From contig NZ_BIMD01000018.1 in NCBI RefSeq assembly GCF_004000905.1, forward strand, positions 1-64,000: 64,000 nt of DNA, read 5' to 3'. Positions 34,721 through 43,602 of this stretch are shown here, piece after piece. Numbering within the stretch: the stretch's first letter is position 1; every line of letters begins with the position of its first letter. A program made the translations under genes and the position numbers. The notes below the pieces were generated by a model. It did no database searches and had not been told where the DNA came from. It worked only from the letters and a program-made list of their open reading frames with translations. The stretch is from Paenibacillus humicus NBRC 102415 (GTDB taxonomy: Bacteria; Bacillota; Bacilli; Paenibacillales; Paenibacillaceae).

Positions 34721-35827
34721 ATGGATACGCTGCCCTACAAGCATCGCTGGCTCAAAATGAAAGAGGCGCTGAATGCGTCCGGAATGGATCTGGCCATTCT
34801 GACCTCGCCGGCCAGCATATTTTACCTGACCGGCTTTTATAGCGATCCGCATGAGCGTTTCATGGCGCTCGTCATCGAGCCCGGCAAGGACGGTTATACG
34901 CTTCTGGTGCCTGCCCTCGACGAGGAGAGCGCCCGCGGGGCGGTCCAGGTGGGCAGGCTGGTAGGGATCGGCGATACGGACGATGCCTACGCTCTGCTGG
35001 AGAAGGAGACTGGGACGCAGGCGTCGGTCGTCGGGGTAGAGAGCGCGCATCTGCGGTACTCCGGTTACTTGCAGCTGGCGCGGCTGTACGGCCAAGCCGC
35101 CTTCCGCGATGCGGAGCCGCTCGTCATGGGGCTTCGTCTCGTCAAGTCGGAAGGAGAGATCGAGCTCGTCAAGAAAGCCGTCGCCCTCGCGGAGCAAGTG
35201 CTTGCGGAGACGGTAGCCAAAGCCGCTCCCGGAGTGACCGAGCTGGAGCTCAATGCCGAGATCGAGTATCGGCTGCGCGTTCTCGGGGGCGACAAGCCTG
35301 CGTTCGAGACGAGCGTTCTCGGAGGCGTCAGAACCGCTTTGCCGCATGGCCGGTCCAGCGGTTACAAGCTGCAGGAGAACGACTTGCTTCTGATCGACAT
35401 GGGCGTCTACAAGGATGGATACTGCTCCGATATTACCCGCACGTTCCTGATCGGGGAAGGTACGGACTCGCAGCATCGCATCTACGATTCGGTGCTCAAG
35501 GCCAACCGCAGCGCCTTGGCCGCCGTGAAGGCGGGAAGGCCGCTCGCAGAGGTGGACCGGGGAGCGCGCAGCGTGATCGAAGGGGACGGATACGGCTTCT
35601 ACTTTACGCATCGCACCGGCCATGGCATGGGGATCGACGTGCATGAGCAGCCGTCCGTGCATGGAGAGAACAAGACGCTCATGCAGGCGGGCCTGCTCTT
35701 CACCATCGAGCCAGGCATTTACATTCCGGAGATCGGCGGAGTCCGCATCGAGGATGACGTCTACATCGGACTTGACGGGCAGCCTGTCGTCCTGACGTCG
35801 TATCCGCGGGAGCTCACCCACCTGTAG
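34721..35827 (+). CDS. M24 family Xaa-Pro dipeptidase-like protein
   Basis: A 368-residue pita-bread metallopeptidase. An N-terminal creatinase-like domain (about residues 1-130) is followed by the catalytic domain. The metal ligands are in LLLIDMGVYKDGYCSDITRT (two Asp), THRTGHGMGIDVHE (His), LFTIEPGIY (Glu) and VRIEDDV (Glu). The length and motifs fit YqhT/PepQ-type aminopeptidase P homologues that cut dipeptides with C-terminal Pro. GGAGGTAATGAACG precedes the ATG. Confidence 0.92.
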   Translation: MDTLPYKHRWLKMKEALNASGMDLAILTSPASIFYLTGFYSDPHERFMALVIEPGKDGYTLLVPALDEESARGAVQVGRLVGIGDTDDAYALLEKETGTQASVVGVESAHLRYSGYLQLARLYGQAAFRDAEPLVMGLRLVKSEGEIELVKKAVALAEQVLAETVAKAAPGVTELELNAEIEYRLRVLGGDKPAFETSVLGGVRTALPHGRSSGYKLQENDLLLIDMGVYKDGYCSDITRTFLIGEGTDSQHRIYDSVLKANRSALAAVKAGRPLAEVDRGARSVIEGDGYGFYFTHRTGHGMGIDVHEQPSVHGENKTLMQAGLLFTIEPGIYIPEIGGVRIEDDVYIGLDGQPVVLTSYPRELTHL

Positions 35828-35906
35828 GGTCTGCCCGCTTGAGCTTGAGCTGCATGGCTGATGGGCTGCATGGCAGCCGCGGCGCGTCTTGCCGGCGATC
35901 CTTAAT

Positions 35907-35962
35907 GAAAAAAGCTGTTCCCGGGGCCTCTTGCTTGAGGCTTGCAGGGAACAGCTTTTTCG
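35907..35962. terminator. Bidirectional intrinsic terminator
   Basis: AAAAAAGCTGTTCCC / GGGAACAGCTTTTT with an inner CCTC / GAGG helix. It serves the M24 gene and the convergent cupin gene. Confidence 0.85.
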
Positions 35963-35968
35963 TCGGTT

Positions 35969-36442
35969 CTACTTTTCGTCCGGAGCGATCATCGAAAAAT
36001 CGTCGTAGTGGAAAGCCGGCGCCACGATGCAGGTGACGAGCACAGGCTCGTCTCCGGCAGGCCGGGCGGTCTGCCAGGCGCCTGCGGGGACAAGCGCCTG
36101 CGGAGTCTGTCCGGAAGCGATGTCCAGGCCGAGGATGAATGTCTCCGCAGCTTCGGGCTTGTCTCCATGCCCGCCGATCGTCAGCTCGAGCGGCCCGCCT
36201 GCGTGGAACAGCCACAGCTCGTCGGAGAGCACCTTGTGCCACGCGGATTCCTCGCCCGGATGCAGCAGGAAGTAGACGGAGCTGGCGGCTGCCCTCGCGC
36301 CGGAATAGCGGTCTCCAAGCACTTCATGGGGAATTTGATAGGAAGCTTTCCAAATTTCCTTGAACCAGCCGCCTTCGATATGGCGGTCCATGTCAAGAAG
36401 CTCCACAAAGGGAGACGGGGATGTCGGGACGGTCATGGCCAT
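35969..36442 (-). CDS. Cupin, DUF985 family
   Basis: A 157-residue single-domain cupin. Motifs SVYFLLHPGEESAWHKVLSD and VPAGAWQTARPA form the two halves of the barrel with potential metal-binding His and Glu. DUF985 members resemble sugar-nucleotide epimerase or isomerase cupins but have no assigned reaction. AAGGAG lies 5 bases before the ATG at 36442; an ATG two codons on is an alternative. Confidence 0.88.
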   Translation of the reverse strand: MAMTVPTSPSPFVELLDMDRHIEGGWFKEIWKASYQIPHEVLGDRYSGARAAASSVYFLLHPGEESAWHKVLSDELWLFHAGGPLELTIGGHGDKPEAAETFILGLDIASGQTPQALVPAGAWQTARPAGDEPVLVTCIVAPAFHYDDFSMIAPDEK

Positions 36443-36546
36443 TCATTCTCCTTGTCGCGTTGGAATGCGTATTTTTCTACTATAGCATGGGCGCGGCAGC
36501 GATTCCAAACCAAGAATGATTTGATCGTTTCAGGCACACGTTCTCA

Positions 36547-36576
36547 TAGACAACTTCGGACAAGCGATGGTAAGAT
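36547..36576 (+). promoter_or_regulatory. Sigma-A promoter of the surface serine protease gene
   Basis: TAGACA, an 18-base spacer and TAAGAT with TGG in front, 48 bases upstream of the chosen ATG. This supports starting at 36624 rather than at 36567, which would lie inside the promoter. Confidence 0.6.
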
Positions 36577-36623
36577 ACTGGAAGTTTACTAATCGCTGGT
36601 TGGGAGAGAGGTTGAGTCCAGAC

Positions 36624-38168
36624 ATGAAATTAATCGGAGAACGTCTCCGTCCAGCCGCTGCCTTGCTGACAGCGCCAGTCCTGGCTGCAGCCTTGCTTGC
36701 AGCCCCTGCCGCTCCGGCGGCTGCGGCGTCTGCCCAAGCGGTGACCGCGCAGGCTCAGCCGATCGTTATTATGCTCGACGGCAAGAAGCTTGCCGTGCGG
36801 ATGAGTCCGGTCATCCTGAAGGGATCGATCCTGGTTCCGATGAAGGATATTTTCAAGGCGCTCGGAAGCGAGCTGAGCTGGGATCCCAAGACGAGGACGC
36901 TGCTTGCGAGCAGCGGAGGCTACTTCAGCATGTCCCTCAAGGTTGGGGCTTCCCATGCCGTCGTGAACGGCAAATCCGTGAAGCTGGATAGCCCGGCCGT
37001 AATTCTGAACGGGACTACATTCGTCCCGATCCGCTTCGTCAGCGAGACGATGGGAGCCGAGGTGAAGTGGGATGCCAAATCCCGCATCGTCCGCATCTCT
37101 TCGGAGGAAGCCCAGCTTGAGGCCGCTGTCGCAAAAGCCGAGAAGGAACGCGCGTCGCGGCGTCTCACGACGGCGCAGATTGTCGCCAAGAACGACGACA
37201 GCGTCGTTCTGATCCAGACCGATTACGGACAAGGAAGCGGCGTTGTCGCCGGTCCGCGCCTCATCCTGACGAATCTGCATGTCATGAAGGACGCCAAGTC
37301 CGGCAAGATCATGACGAACGACGGCCGCTCGATCGACATCCAGGGAGTCGCCGCCACGGATGAGAAGAACGATCTTGCGCTCGTATTGACCAAGCAGGAT
37401 ATGGATCTGGTTCCGATTGTATTCGGAAGCTTCGACGACGTGCAGAAGGGCGATACCGTCGTAGCGATCGGCAGCCCTCTCGGACTGCAGAACACCGTGT
37501 CGGAAGGCTTGATCAGCAACATCGGCTATGACGATGGAAGCTTCTATTACCAAGTGAGCACGCCGATCGACCATGGCAGCTCGGGCGGAGGCTTGTTCAA
37601 CCAGTACGGGGAGCTCATCGGCCTGACGACCTCCGGCTATGACGACACGACGGCAGACCTCAACTTTGCGACTTCTTCAGAGGACGCCGAGAATCTGCTG
37701 CGTACCGCGAAGTTTGATGCGGCCAAAGTCGGCTTCCTCAAGCCGACGCTGCCGGACAGTCTGGAAGGGGCTTCGCTGGACGAAATCGCGGCATTGATGA
37801 AGAAGGAATTCGGCAGCATTCAGGGCAGCGACGGCAATCTGGCGCTGACCGGCTGGAAGGCGGAGAGGGATGCGGCAGGCTGGCTGGTCATCCAGGCGGA
37901 CGTCAATCCGGATTTCTATGATTATTACGGCTCCAAGATGCAGAAGGATCTCCGCATGTGGGGAGCGAACACATCCTACGAGCTGCACGGCATGCTGCCG
38001 AAGGAGAAGATCCAGCTTGTTCTGATGTACGGCAAGCAAGTGGATTTCGAGCCGCGCGGTTATGCGGCCGGCGAAGCGACGGCTTCGGCAGACGGCAAGT
38101 GGAACATCCGTTATGCGGTTCTGGATGTCCAGTTCAAGGAAGACATGCTCATCAAGCTTCGCGGCTGA
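36624..38168 (+). CDS. Exported trypsin-like (S1C) protease with copper amine oxidase N-like domain
   Basis: A 514-residue secreted protein. A signal peptide with an Ala-rich core (AALLAAPAAPAAAASA) is followed by a stalk domain of the copper amine oxidase N-terminal type, with two matching halves (ILKGSILVPMKDIFKALGSE and ILNGTTFVPIRFVSETMGAE). An HtrA-like serine protease domain follows: His in LTNLHVMKD, Asp in EKNDLALVL and Ser in DHGSSGGGLFNQYG. No PDZ domain is evident. Such stalk domains are common on surface proteins of Paenibacillus. GGGAGAGAGG is 12 bases from the ATG. Confidence 0.88.
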   Translation: MKLIGERLRPAAALLTAPVLAAALLAAPAAPAAAASAQAVTAQAQPIVIMLDGKKLAVRMSPVILKGSILVPMKDIFKALGSELSWDPKTRTLLASSGGYFSMSLKVGASHAVVNGKSVKLDSPAVILNGTTFVPIRFVSETMGAEVKWDAKSRIVRISSEEAQLEAAVAKAEKERASRRLTTAQIVAKNDDSVVLIQTDYGQGSGVVAGPRLILTNLHVMKDAKSGKIMTNDGRSIDIQGVAATDEKNDLALVLTKQDMDLVPIVFGSFDDVQKGDTVVAIGSPLGLQNTVSEGLISNIGYDDGSFYYQVSTPIDHGSSGGGLFNQYGELIGLTTSGYDDTTADLNFATSSEDAENLLRTAKFDAAKVGFLKPTLPDSLEGASLDEIAALMKKEFGSIQGSDGNLALTGWKAERDAAGWLVIQADVNPDFYDYYGSKMQKDLRMWGANTSYELHGMLPKEKIQLVLMYGKQVDFEPRGYAAGEATASADGKWNIRYAVLDVQFKEDMLIKLRG

Positions 38169-38185
38169 TCCATCGGACTCATACC

Positions 38186-38216
38186 GCCTCCGGACCCCAG
38201 GTCCGGAGGTTTTTTA
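38186..38216 (+). terminator. Intrinsic terminator of the serine protease gene
   Basis: A perfect 10-bp stem CCTCCGGACC / GGTCCGGAGG with a CCA loop, followed by TTTTTT. Confidence 0.92.
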
Positions 38217-38218
38217 TA

Positions 38219-38289
38219 GGAGGAATCCCGGCTTGAAGGTGAACGCCGGCGCTTCCGGGGAACATTCCATCTGCTCGGCTGATTCGGCT
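38219..38289. repeat. Dispersed intergenic repeat, copy 2
   Basis: Begins AGGAATCC and continues with GGTGAACGCCGGCGCTTC, ATTCCATCTGCT and CGGCT, resembling 25911-25968. It lies directly after a terminator. Confidence 0.5.
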
Positions 38290-38418
38290 GGATCCTATGT
38301 TCAGCGTCTATAGCTCGTTGACTTTGACGCGGGAGAGACGGCTTCCAGGGAGCCCTCTCTTCTTTTTCGCTCCGAAGTTGGGTAGAATGGGAGAATGACG
38401 ATTGCAAAGAGGGATTCC

Positions 38419-40209
38419 ATGAAAGTAGTATTAACGACACTCAACGCCAAATTCATCCACACCTCGCTCGCGCTCCGCTGCCTGAAGGCCTATGCGGAGA
38501 AGGACTTCCCGATCGAGATTGCCGAATATACGATCAAGGATCCGGTGATGAACATCGTATCCGATCTGTACAGCAAAAATCCGGATGTCATCGGCTTCTC
38601 CGTCTACATCTGGAACATCGAGGAGACGATCAAGGTCATCCGGATTCTGCGCAAGATCGCTCCGGACGTGCGGATCGTGATGGGCGGACCTGAAGTCAGC
38701 TACGATACGGCCGAATGGATGGAGAAGCTGCCTGAGGTCGATTTCATCATTTTCGGTGAAGGGGAGGAGACGTTCCACCATCTCCTGCAGGAAATCGACG
38801 GCGAGGGCAAATACCATCTTGTCTTCGGACTTGCTTACCGCAAGCTGCGGGAGAACGGGCCGGAGGTGCGGGTCAACATCGGCCGTCCCAAGCTGAATCT
38901 GGCCGAGCTGCCGAGTCCGCACCGGTTCCCGGAAGACCGCGAATCGCTTGCGAATCGGGTCGTCTACTTCGAGACGAGCCGCGGCTGCCCGTTCAGCTGC
39001 TCGTTCTGCCTGTCCAGCATCGAGGTCGGCGTCCGGTATTTCGATATCGAGAGGACCAAGGCCGACCTGCTCTACCTCATCGAGGCGGGAGCCAAGACGA
39101 TCAAGTTCGTCGACCGCACGTTCAACATCAAGCGCGACTATGCGCTGGAGATGTTCAAGTTCCTGATCGAGAATCACGGCGGCTGCGTATTCCAGTTCGA
39201 GATTACGGCCGATATCATGCGTCCCGAGGTGTTGGATTATCTCGCCGAGCATGCGCCTCCGGGCATCTTCCGCTTCGAGATCGGGGTGCAATCGACCAAC
39301 GACGTGACCAACGAGGCGGTGCAGCGCCGCCAGAACTGGAACAAGCTCGTGCGCACGGTGACCAAGGTCAAGGAATCGGGCAAGATCGACCAGCATCTCG
39401 ATCTCATCGCCGGTCTCCCGCATGAAGATTACGATACGTTCCGCAAGACGTTCAACGACGTCTTCGACCTGCGGCCGGAGGAGCTCCAGCTGGGCTTCCT
39501 TAAAATGCTGCGAGGCACCGGACTGCGGATCGACGCCGACAAATACGGGTATGTGTACGCGGATCAGGCGCCTTACGAAATTCTTGGCAACAACCTGATG
39601 CCGTTCTCCGACCTGATCCGGATCAAGCGGGTGGAGGACGTGCTGGAGAAGTACTGGAACGCCCATCGCATGGACCGCACGCTGCTGTATCTGATCGAGC
39701 GGGTATTCCCTTCGGCCTTCGATTTCTTCCAGCAGTACGGCGACTACTGGGAGCGCAGAGGCTGGGAGCGGATCGGCCATCAGCTGGAGGATCTGTTCTC
39801 CCGCCTGAAGGGCTTCCTGAACTCCGGAGAGGCTCCGGCCGGATTTGACCGCGACGTCGTGGAAGGTCTGATGAAGTACGACTACTTCCTGGGCCATAAC
39901 CACAAGCCCCGCAAGGTATGGTGGGACTTCACGATGGACAAGCAGGAGCTGGGCGGCTGGATGCGCCTGCTCGGGGAGCATCCTGAGGATGTATCGCCGG
40001 CCTTCGCCGATCTCGGCCTCGGAGAGAAGGAGCTCCAGAAGCATGCGGTGCTGGAGAAGCTGCCGTTCGATCTGGAGCAGTTCCTGGCGACGGGAGAGAT
40101 CGACCGCAGTTCCGGCACGCTGCTGGTCGTCCTGTATGGAGTGTCCGGCAAGCGAGGCGGGTCGGCTTATTGCCTGCGCTTGAGTCAGGGAGCGGTAGCG
40201 GCCGGGTAA
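38419..40209 (+). CDS. B12-binding domain radical SAM protein, DUF4080 type
   Basis: A 596-residue protein. Residues 1-140 form a cobalamin-binding-like Rossmann domain (VVLTTLNAKFIHTSLALRCL). A radical SAM domain follows with the 4Fe-4S cluster motif RGCPFSCSFC near residue 190. The C-terminal 200 residues match DUF4080. The reaction is unknown; relatives include methylases and the MiaB-like group. AAGAGGG sets the ATG at 38419, eight codons inside the longest frame. A tailing terminator is present. Confidence 0.9.
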   Translation: MKVVLTTLNAKFIHTSLALRCLKAYAEKDFPIEIAEYTIKDPVMNIVSDLYSKNPDVIGFSVYIWNIEETIKVIRILRKIAPDVRIVMGGPEVSYDTAEWMEKLPEVDFIIFGEGEETFHHLLQEIDGEGKYHLVFGLAYRKLRENGPEVRVNIGRPKLNLAELPSPHRFPEDRESLANRVVYFETSRGCPFSCSFCLSSIEVGVRYFDIERTKADLLYLIEAGAKTIKFVDRTFNIKRDYALEMFKFLIENHGGCVFQFEITADIMRPEVLDYLAEHAPPGIFRFEIGVQSTNDVTNEAVQRRQNWNKLVRTVTKVKESGKIDQHLDLIAGLPHEDYDTFRKTFNDVFDLRPEELQLGFLKMLRGTGLRIDADKYGYVYADQAPYEILGNNLMPFSDLIRIKRVEDVLEKYWNAHRMDRTLLYLIERVFPSAFDFFQQYGDYWERRGWERIGHQLEDLFSRLKGFLNSGEAPAGFDRDVVEGLMKYDYFLGHNHKPRKVWWDFTMDKQELGGWMRLLGEHPEDVSPAFADLGLGEKELQKHAVLEKLPFDLEQFLATGEIDRSSGTLLVVLYGVSGKRGGSAYCLRLSQGAVAAG

Positions 40210-40273
40210 GCGTCTGACGGCTGATCGGCTTGGCTGGAGGACAGCAATCCCGCTGAGCGGAGAGTAATAGGAG

Positions 40274-40320
40274 AACCATCCGGCTTGCCGCCGTTGCGGG
40301 AGCCGGGTGGTCTTTTTTTC
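40274..40320 (+). terminator. Intrinsic terminator of the radical SAM gene
   Basis: ACCATCCGGCT / AGCCGGGTGGT (one G-T pair) followed by CTTTTTTTC. Confidence 0.8.
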
Positions 40321-40344
40321 TTCCCGCCGGTTTTTTCCGGCAGC

Positions 40345-40396
40345 AAAAAAAGGAGCTGTACGGAGCAGGATGGCCTGCTCGCGTACAGCTCCTTTG
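40345..40396 (-). terminator. Intrinsic terminator of manA
   Basis: AGGAGCTGTACG / CGTACAGCTCCT arms with an inner AGCAGG / CCTGCT helix. On the minus strand it ends in TTTTTTTGCTG. Confidence 0.85.
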
Positions 40397-40420
40397 ATTG
40401 TATGGCGGCTTGACCCCGGG

Positions 40421-41395
40421 TCAGGGAACGAGGCTGCGGATGACGGTCATCTCGCCGTCCAGCTCGTAGCTGCCGAGAGTGGCCGGAAGCAGGAAGCATT
40501 CGCCGGCTTTGACAGCTTGCGATTGTCCTTCGCCCCAGGCAATGCTGCCCTGGCCTTCGGCAATGACGAGGATGACGAAGCTGTCGGCGGAGGTGGCGAG
40601 CTCCCAGGACCCCCGAACGACCCCTTTGTCCACCAGGAAGTACGGGGATTCGGCAATCGTCAGCCAGCTGCCCGGCTGCGCGTCCTCCGTGCTCATGCGT
40701 GTCGCTCCGGCTCCCTCATAGGCAATGACGTTGAGAGAATCCTCTACATGCAGCTCGCGAAGCTGGCCGTCAAGGCCGGGGCGCTTGTAGTCATAGAGGC
40801 GATAGGTCGTATCGGAGTTCTGCTGGATTTCCGCCACGACGACGCCCGCGCACAGGGCGTGGACGGTTCCCGCCGGAATGTAGAAGGCGTCGCCCGCCTT
40901 GACCGTCACTTCCTGCAGAGCGTCCATGACGCGGTCCTCGTCGATGGCCTGCTGCAGTCCGGTACGGTCGATGCCTTCCTTGAGGCCGTAGATGATTTTG
41001 GCGCCCGGCTTGGCGTCGAGAATGTACCACATCTCGGTCTTGCCAAGCTCGCCGGCCGGGAGACGGTCGTAGCTGTCGGTAGGGTGGACCTGCACGGACA
41101 GATCGTCATTGCAGTCGAGCAGCTTGATCAGCAGCGGGAAACGGCCGTTTTTCTCGGAGAAGCCCTTGCTGCCGAACCATTCCCGTCCGTACCGCTCGCG
41201 GATCTCGTCCAGGCCGAGCCCGTCCAGCGGCCCGCCGAGCACTTTGGTCGTGCCGTTCGGGTGGTCGCCAATCATCCAGCCTTCGCCGATATGGCCTTCC
41301 GGAAGCTCCAGGCCGAATTGCTCCAGCGCCCGTCCGCCCCATACGCGTTCTTTCATTTCAGGTTTGAATTGCAATGGATAAGGGTTGACAGTCAT
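40421..41395 (-). CDS. manA: Mannose-6-phosphate isomerase, class I
   Basis: A 324-residue zinc-dependent cupin that interconverts mannose-6-phosphate and fructose-6-phosphate. Zinc ligands appear in LSVQVHPTDSYDR and GKTEMWYIL, with further conserved sequence IPAGTVHAL and AEIQQNSDTTYRLYDY. Short Bacillus-type enzymes have this length. The N-terminus PLQFKPEMKERVWGGRAL is typical. It is separated by 64 bases from the VOC gene upstream on the same strand. Confidence 0.94.
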   Translation of the reverse strand: MTVNPYPLQFKPEMKERVWGGRALEQFGLELPEGHIGEGWMIGDHPNGTTKVLGGPLDGLGLDEIRERYGREWFGSKGFSEKNGRFPLLIKLLDCNDDLSVQVHPTDSYDRLPAGELGKTEMWYILDAKPGAKIIYGLKEGIDRTGLQQAIDEDRVMDALQEVTVKAGDAFYIPAGTVHALCAGVVVAEIQQNSDTTYRLYDYKRPGLDGQLRELHVEDSLNVIAYEGAGATRMSTEDAQPGSWLTIAESPYFLVDKGVVRGSWELATSADSFVILVIAEGQGSIAWGEGQSQAVKAGECFLLPATLGSYELDGEMTVIRSLVP

Positions 41396-41459
41396 CGTTC
41401 ATCCGCTCCTGTTCTCTATCTGCTAAGTATGATTTCTCGGGGTCTATGAATGGATCGGG

Positions 41460-41867
41460 TTATTCGGGACGGGTTCCCGGCTGGAACAGCTCCAGCAGCT
41501 CTCCGTCGGGACCGTAGAAGAAGAAGTACCGGGCTCCGTTCGGAAGCGTCGTCAGCTCGGTGTCCCTCAGCGGAATGCCCATGCGCTTGATGCGGGCGAA
41601 TTCGCCCTCCACGTCATCGACGGTGAACGCGATGTGGTGGGTTTTGCCTTCAGCCGGAAGGCTGTCGTCATACCCCTCGATGAGCTCCAGCTCCGTTTCC
41701 TCCGAGCCGGGAAATCTCAGGAATGCCAGGCGGATCTTGCCGTCGGAGTGGGGAAGAGTGTACGTATGCTCCATGCCAAGCACCTGCTTGTAGAAGTCGA
41801 TCGATGCTTCGAGCGATGCGGTCATGACGCCGACATGCTCCAATTTGCGGATTGCCATCTTGTTCAT
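41460..41867 (-). CDS. VOC family (glyoxalase-like) protein
   Basis: A 135-residue vicinal oxygen chelate protein with two beta-alpha-beta-beta-beta units. It begins with HVGVMTASLEASIDFYKQVL and shows metal-site candidates His in the first strand, ELELIEGY, HHIAFTVDD and GELLELFQ. Closest in appearance to lactoylglutathione lyase-like proteins; the substrate is unknown. AAGGAGG is 3 bases before the first ATG and 12 before the ATG three codons on; either could be used. It is 8 bases from mnmM. Confidence 0.85.
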   Translation of the reverse strand: MNKMAIRKLEHVGVMTASLEASIDFYKQVLGMEHTYTLPHSDGKIRLAFLRFPGSEETELELIEGYDDSLPAEGKTHHIAFTVDDVEGEFARIKRMGIPLRDTELTTLPNGARYFFFYGPDGELLELFQPGTRPE

Positions 41868-41875
41868 CTGCCTCC

Positions 41876-42469
41876 TTAAGTTAGTTGCCGTTTCTCGATG
41901 CCGAGCGCATAAGGCGCCGAGCGCTTCTGCGCCATCCGGTACAGGACGGTCTGCGCGCGGCCGGACGGAAGAGCGGATGCCCAGGCCAGGACGGCATCGG
42001 CTTCCGCCTCGCCGCCGGGATGGCCGGGGTACAGCACGCAGGCGAGAACGCCTCCCGGACGAAGCAGTTCCATCGCCGCCTCCATGGCGGCAAGGGTGGA
42101 AGCGGGCTGCGTCACGATGCTGCGGTCGGAGCCCTCGCCGGGCAGGTAGCCGAGATTGAACAGAACGGCGGCGATCCGGCCGCGGTCCCCATCCGGCACC
42201 GCCATGCCCATCTCGGCATGGCTGCGCAGATACAGGCTGACCGCCGGCAGCTTGCCGCTGTCGCCCAGCGGAGCGAGCCGCTCCTCGGTCCGGCGGATGG
42301 CATCACCCTGGACATCAAATCCGATGAGCTTGCCGCGAGGTCCGACCAGCTCCGCCAGGAAGCGGGCATCCGCTCCGCCGCCGAGCGTCGCGTCGATGAC
42401 GGCGTCGCCAGGCTGCACTCTTTCCCTAACCCAGCCGTGGGCCGCGCCGATGACGGACAGGAAGCCCAT
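41876..42469 (-). CDS. mnmM: tRNA aminomethyl-2-thiouridine methyltransferase MnmM (YtqB)
   Basis: A 197-residue Rossmann-fold SAM methyltransferase of the YtqB family. The SAM motif is VIDATLGGGADARFLAEL near residue 24; NLGYLPGEGSDRSIVT and VLYPGHPGGEAEA are family signatures. Work on Gram-positive bacteria assigns YtqB (MnmM) to the last methylation of mnm5s2U34 in tRNA, replacing MnmC. The start codon overlaps the stop of the upstream radical SAM gene (TGATG), so the two are translationally coupled. Confidence 0.88.
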   Translation of the reverse strand: MGFLSVIGAAHGWVRERVQPGDAVIDATLGGGADARFLAELVGPRGKLIGFDVQGDAIRRTEERLAPLGDSGKLPAVSLYLRSHAEMGMAVPDGDRGRIAAVLFNLGYLPGEGSDRSIVTQPASTLAAMEAAMELLRPGGVLACVLYPGHPGGEAEADAVLAWASALPSGRAQTVLYRMAQKRSAPYALGIEKRQLT

Positions 42470-43602
42470 CAGCTATTCGCCTCTTCGGGAAGCTGCGCGG
42501 AGAGAGCCGGCGCCGTGCAGGGCTCCGCGGCATCCGCGGCGGCTTGCATCAGCTTCGCATAACGCGCCGAATTCATCTTGCGGGCCGGCTTCGTGAGCGC
42601 GGGACCCGCCGCTGCGGCCGCCACGAGCGGCACCGCCGCTTCCGGCTGCCAAAGACGGCCCTGCCAGGTGTCCCGGCGCTTCAGCTCGTCGTCGAAGGCG
42701 TTCAGCACCTCCCATTTCTTGAGGCTCCAGGTCGGCCCGATCAGCAGGTCGCGCGGAGCGTCTCCGGTCAGCCGGTGAACGATCATCTCCGGGGGGAGGA
42801 ATTCCAGCGTGTCGACGACAAGATTGACGTACTCGTCCATCTCCAGAAACCGGAGGAGGCCGGCCTCGTACTGCTTCACCATCGGCGTCTTGCGCATCAG
42901 GTGAAGAAGATGGATCTTGATTCCCTGCACGTCCATGGCGGCGACCGCGCGTCCGGTGGCGAGCATCATTTCATGGGTTTCCTGCGGAAGCCCGTAGATA
43001 ATATGGGCGCATACACGGATTCCGCGCGCCCGCAGCCTCGCCACCGCATCGAGGTAGCAGGCCGTGTCGTGGGCGCGGTTGATAAGGTCTGAAGTCGATT
43101 CGTGAATCGTCTGCAGCCCCATCTCGACCCACAGATAGGTGCGGTCGTTCAGCTCGGCGAGGTAATCGACGACGTCATCCGGCAGGCAGTCCGGCCGGGT
43201 TGCGATCGACAGTCCGACGACGCCGGGCTGGGCGAGAATCGTCTCGTAATAGTCCCGCAGCTCCTCGACAGGCGCGTACGTGTTCGTATAGGCCTGGAAG
43301 TAGCCGATATAGCGGGCGTCCGGCCATTTCTTGTGCTGGCGGTCCCGGATGGCGGCGAACTGCACCTCCAGATCGTCGCGCCGCTTGCCCGCGAAGTCGC
43401 CCGAGCCCCGCGCGCTGCAGAACGTGCAGCCGCCGGTGGCGATCGTGCCGTCGCGGTTCGGGCAAGTGAAGCCGGCATCGAGCATGACCTTGAAGATCTT
43501 GCCGCCAAAATGGTCTCTCATCTCGTAGTTCCATGTATGGAACCGCTTGTCTCCCCATACCATCGGGGAAGGGGACAGCGGCGTTGAATGCAGTGGATCC
43601 AT
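42469..43602 (-). CDS. mnmL: TIGR01212 family radical SAM protein (YtqA/MnmL)
   Basis: A 377-residue radical SAM protein. The cluster motif is CPNRDGTIATGGCTFC near residue 50, as in YtqA/YhcC. Conserved segments follow: YFQAYTNTYAPVEELR, ATRPDCLPDDV and EMGLQTIHESTSDLINRAHD. In Gram-positive bacteria MnmL is reported to act with MnmM in wobble-uridine modification. AAGGAAGGAG sets the ATG at 43602 rather than an upstream one at 43662. The last 60 residues are an Ala-rich tail not expected in the family core. Confidence 0.85.
   Translation of the reverse strand: MDPLHSTPLSPSPMVWGDKRFHTWNYEMRDHFGGKIFKVMLDAGFTCPNRDGTIATGGCTFCSARGSGDFAGKRRDDLEVQFAAIRDRQHKKWPDARYIGYFQAYTNTYAPVEELRDYYETILAQPGVVGLSIATRPDCLPDDVVDYLAELNDRTYLWVEMGLQTIHESTSDLINRAHDTACYLDAVARLRARGIRVCAHIIYGLPQETHEMMLATGRAVAAMDVQGIKIHLLHLMRKTPMVKQYEAGLLRFLEMDEYVNLVVDTLEFLPPEMIVHRLTGDAPRDLLIGPTWSLKKWEVLNAFDDELKRRDTWQGRLWQPEAAVPLVAAAAAGPALTKPARKMNSARYAKLMQAAADAAEPCTAPALSAQLPEEANS

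Noticed and set aside
38431-40044. A 537-residue open frame antisense to the radical SAM gene
   Set aside because: Shadow of a certain gene with biased codon use; no recognisable domain.
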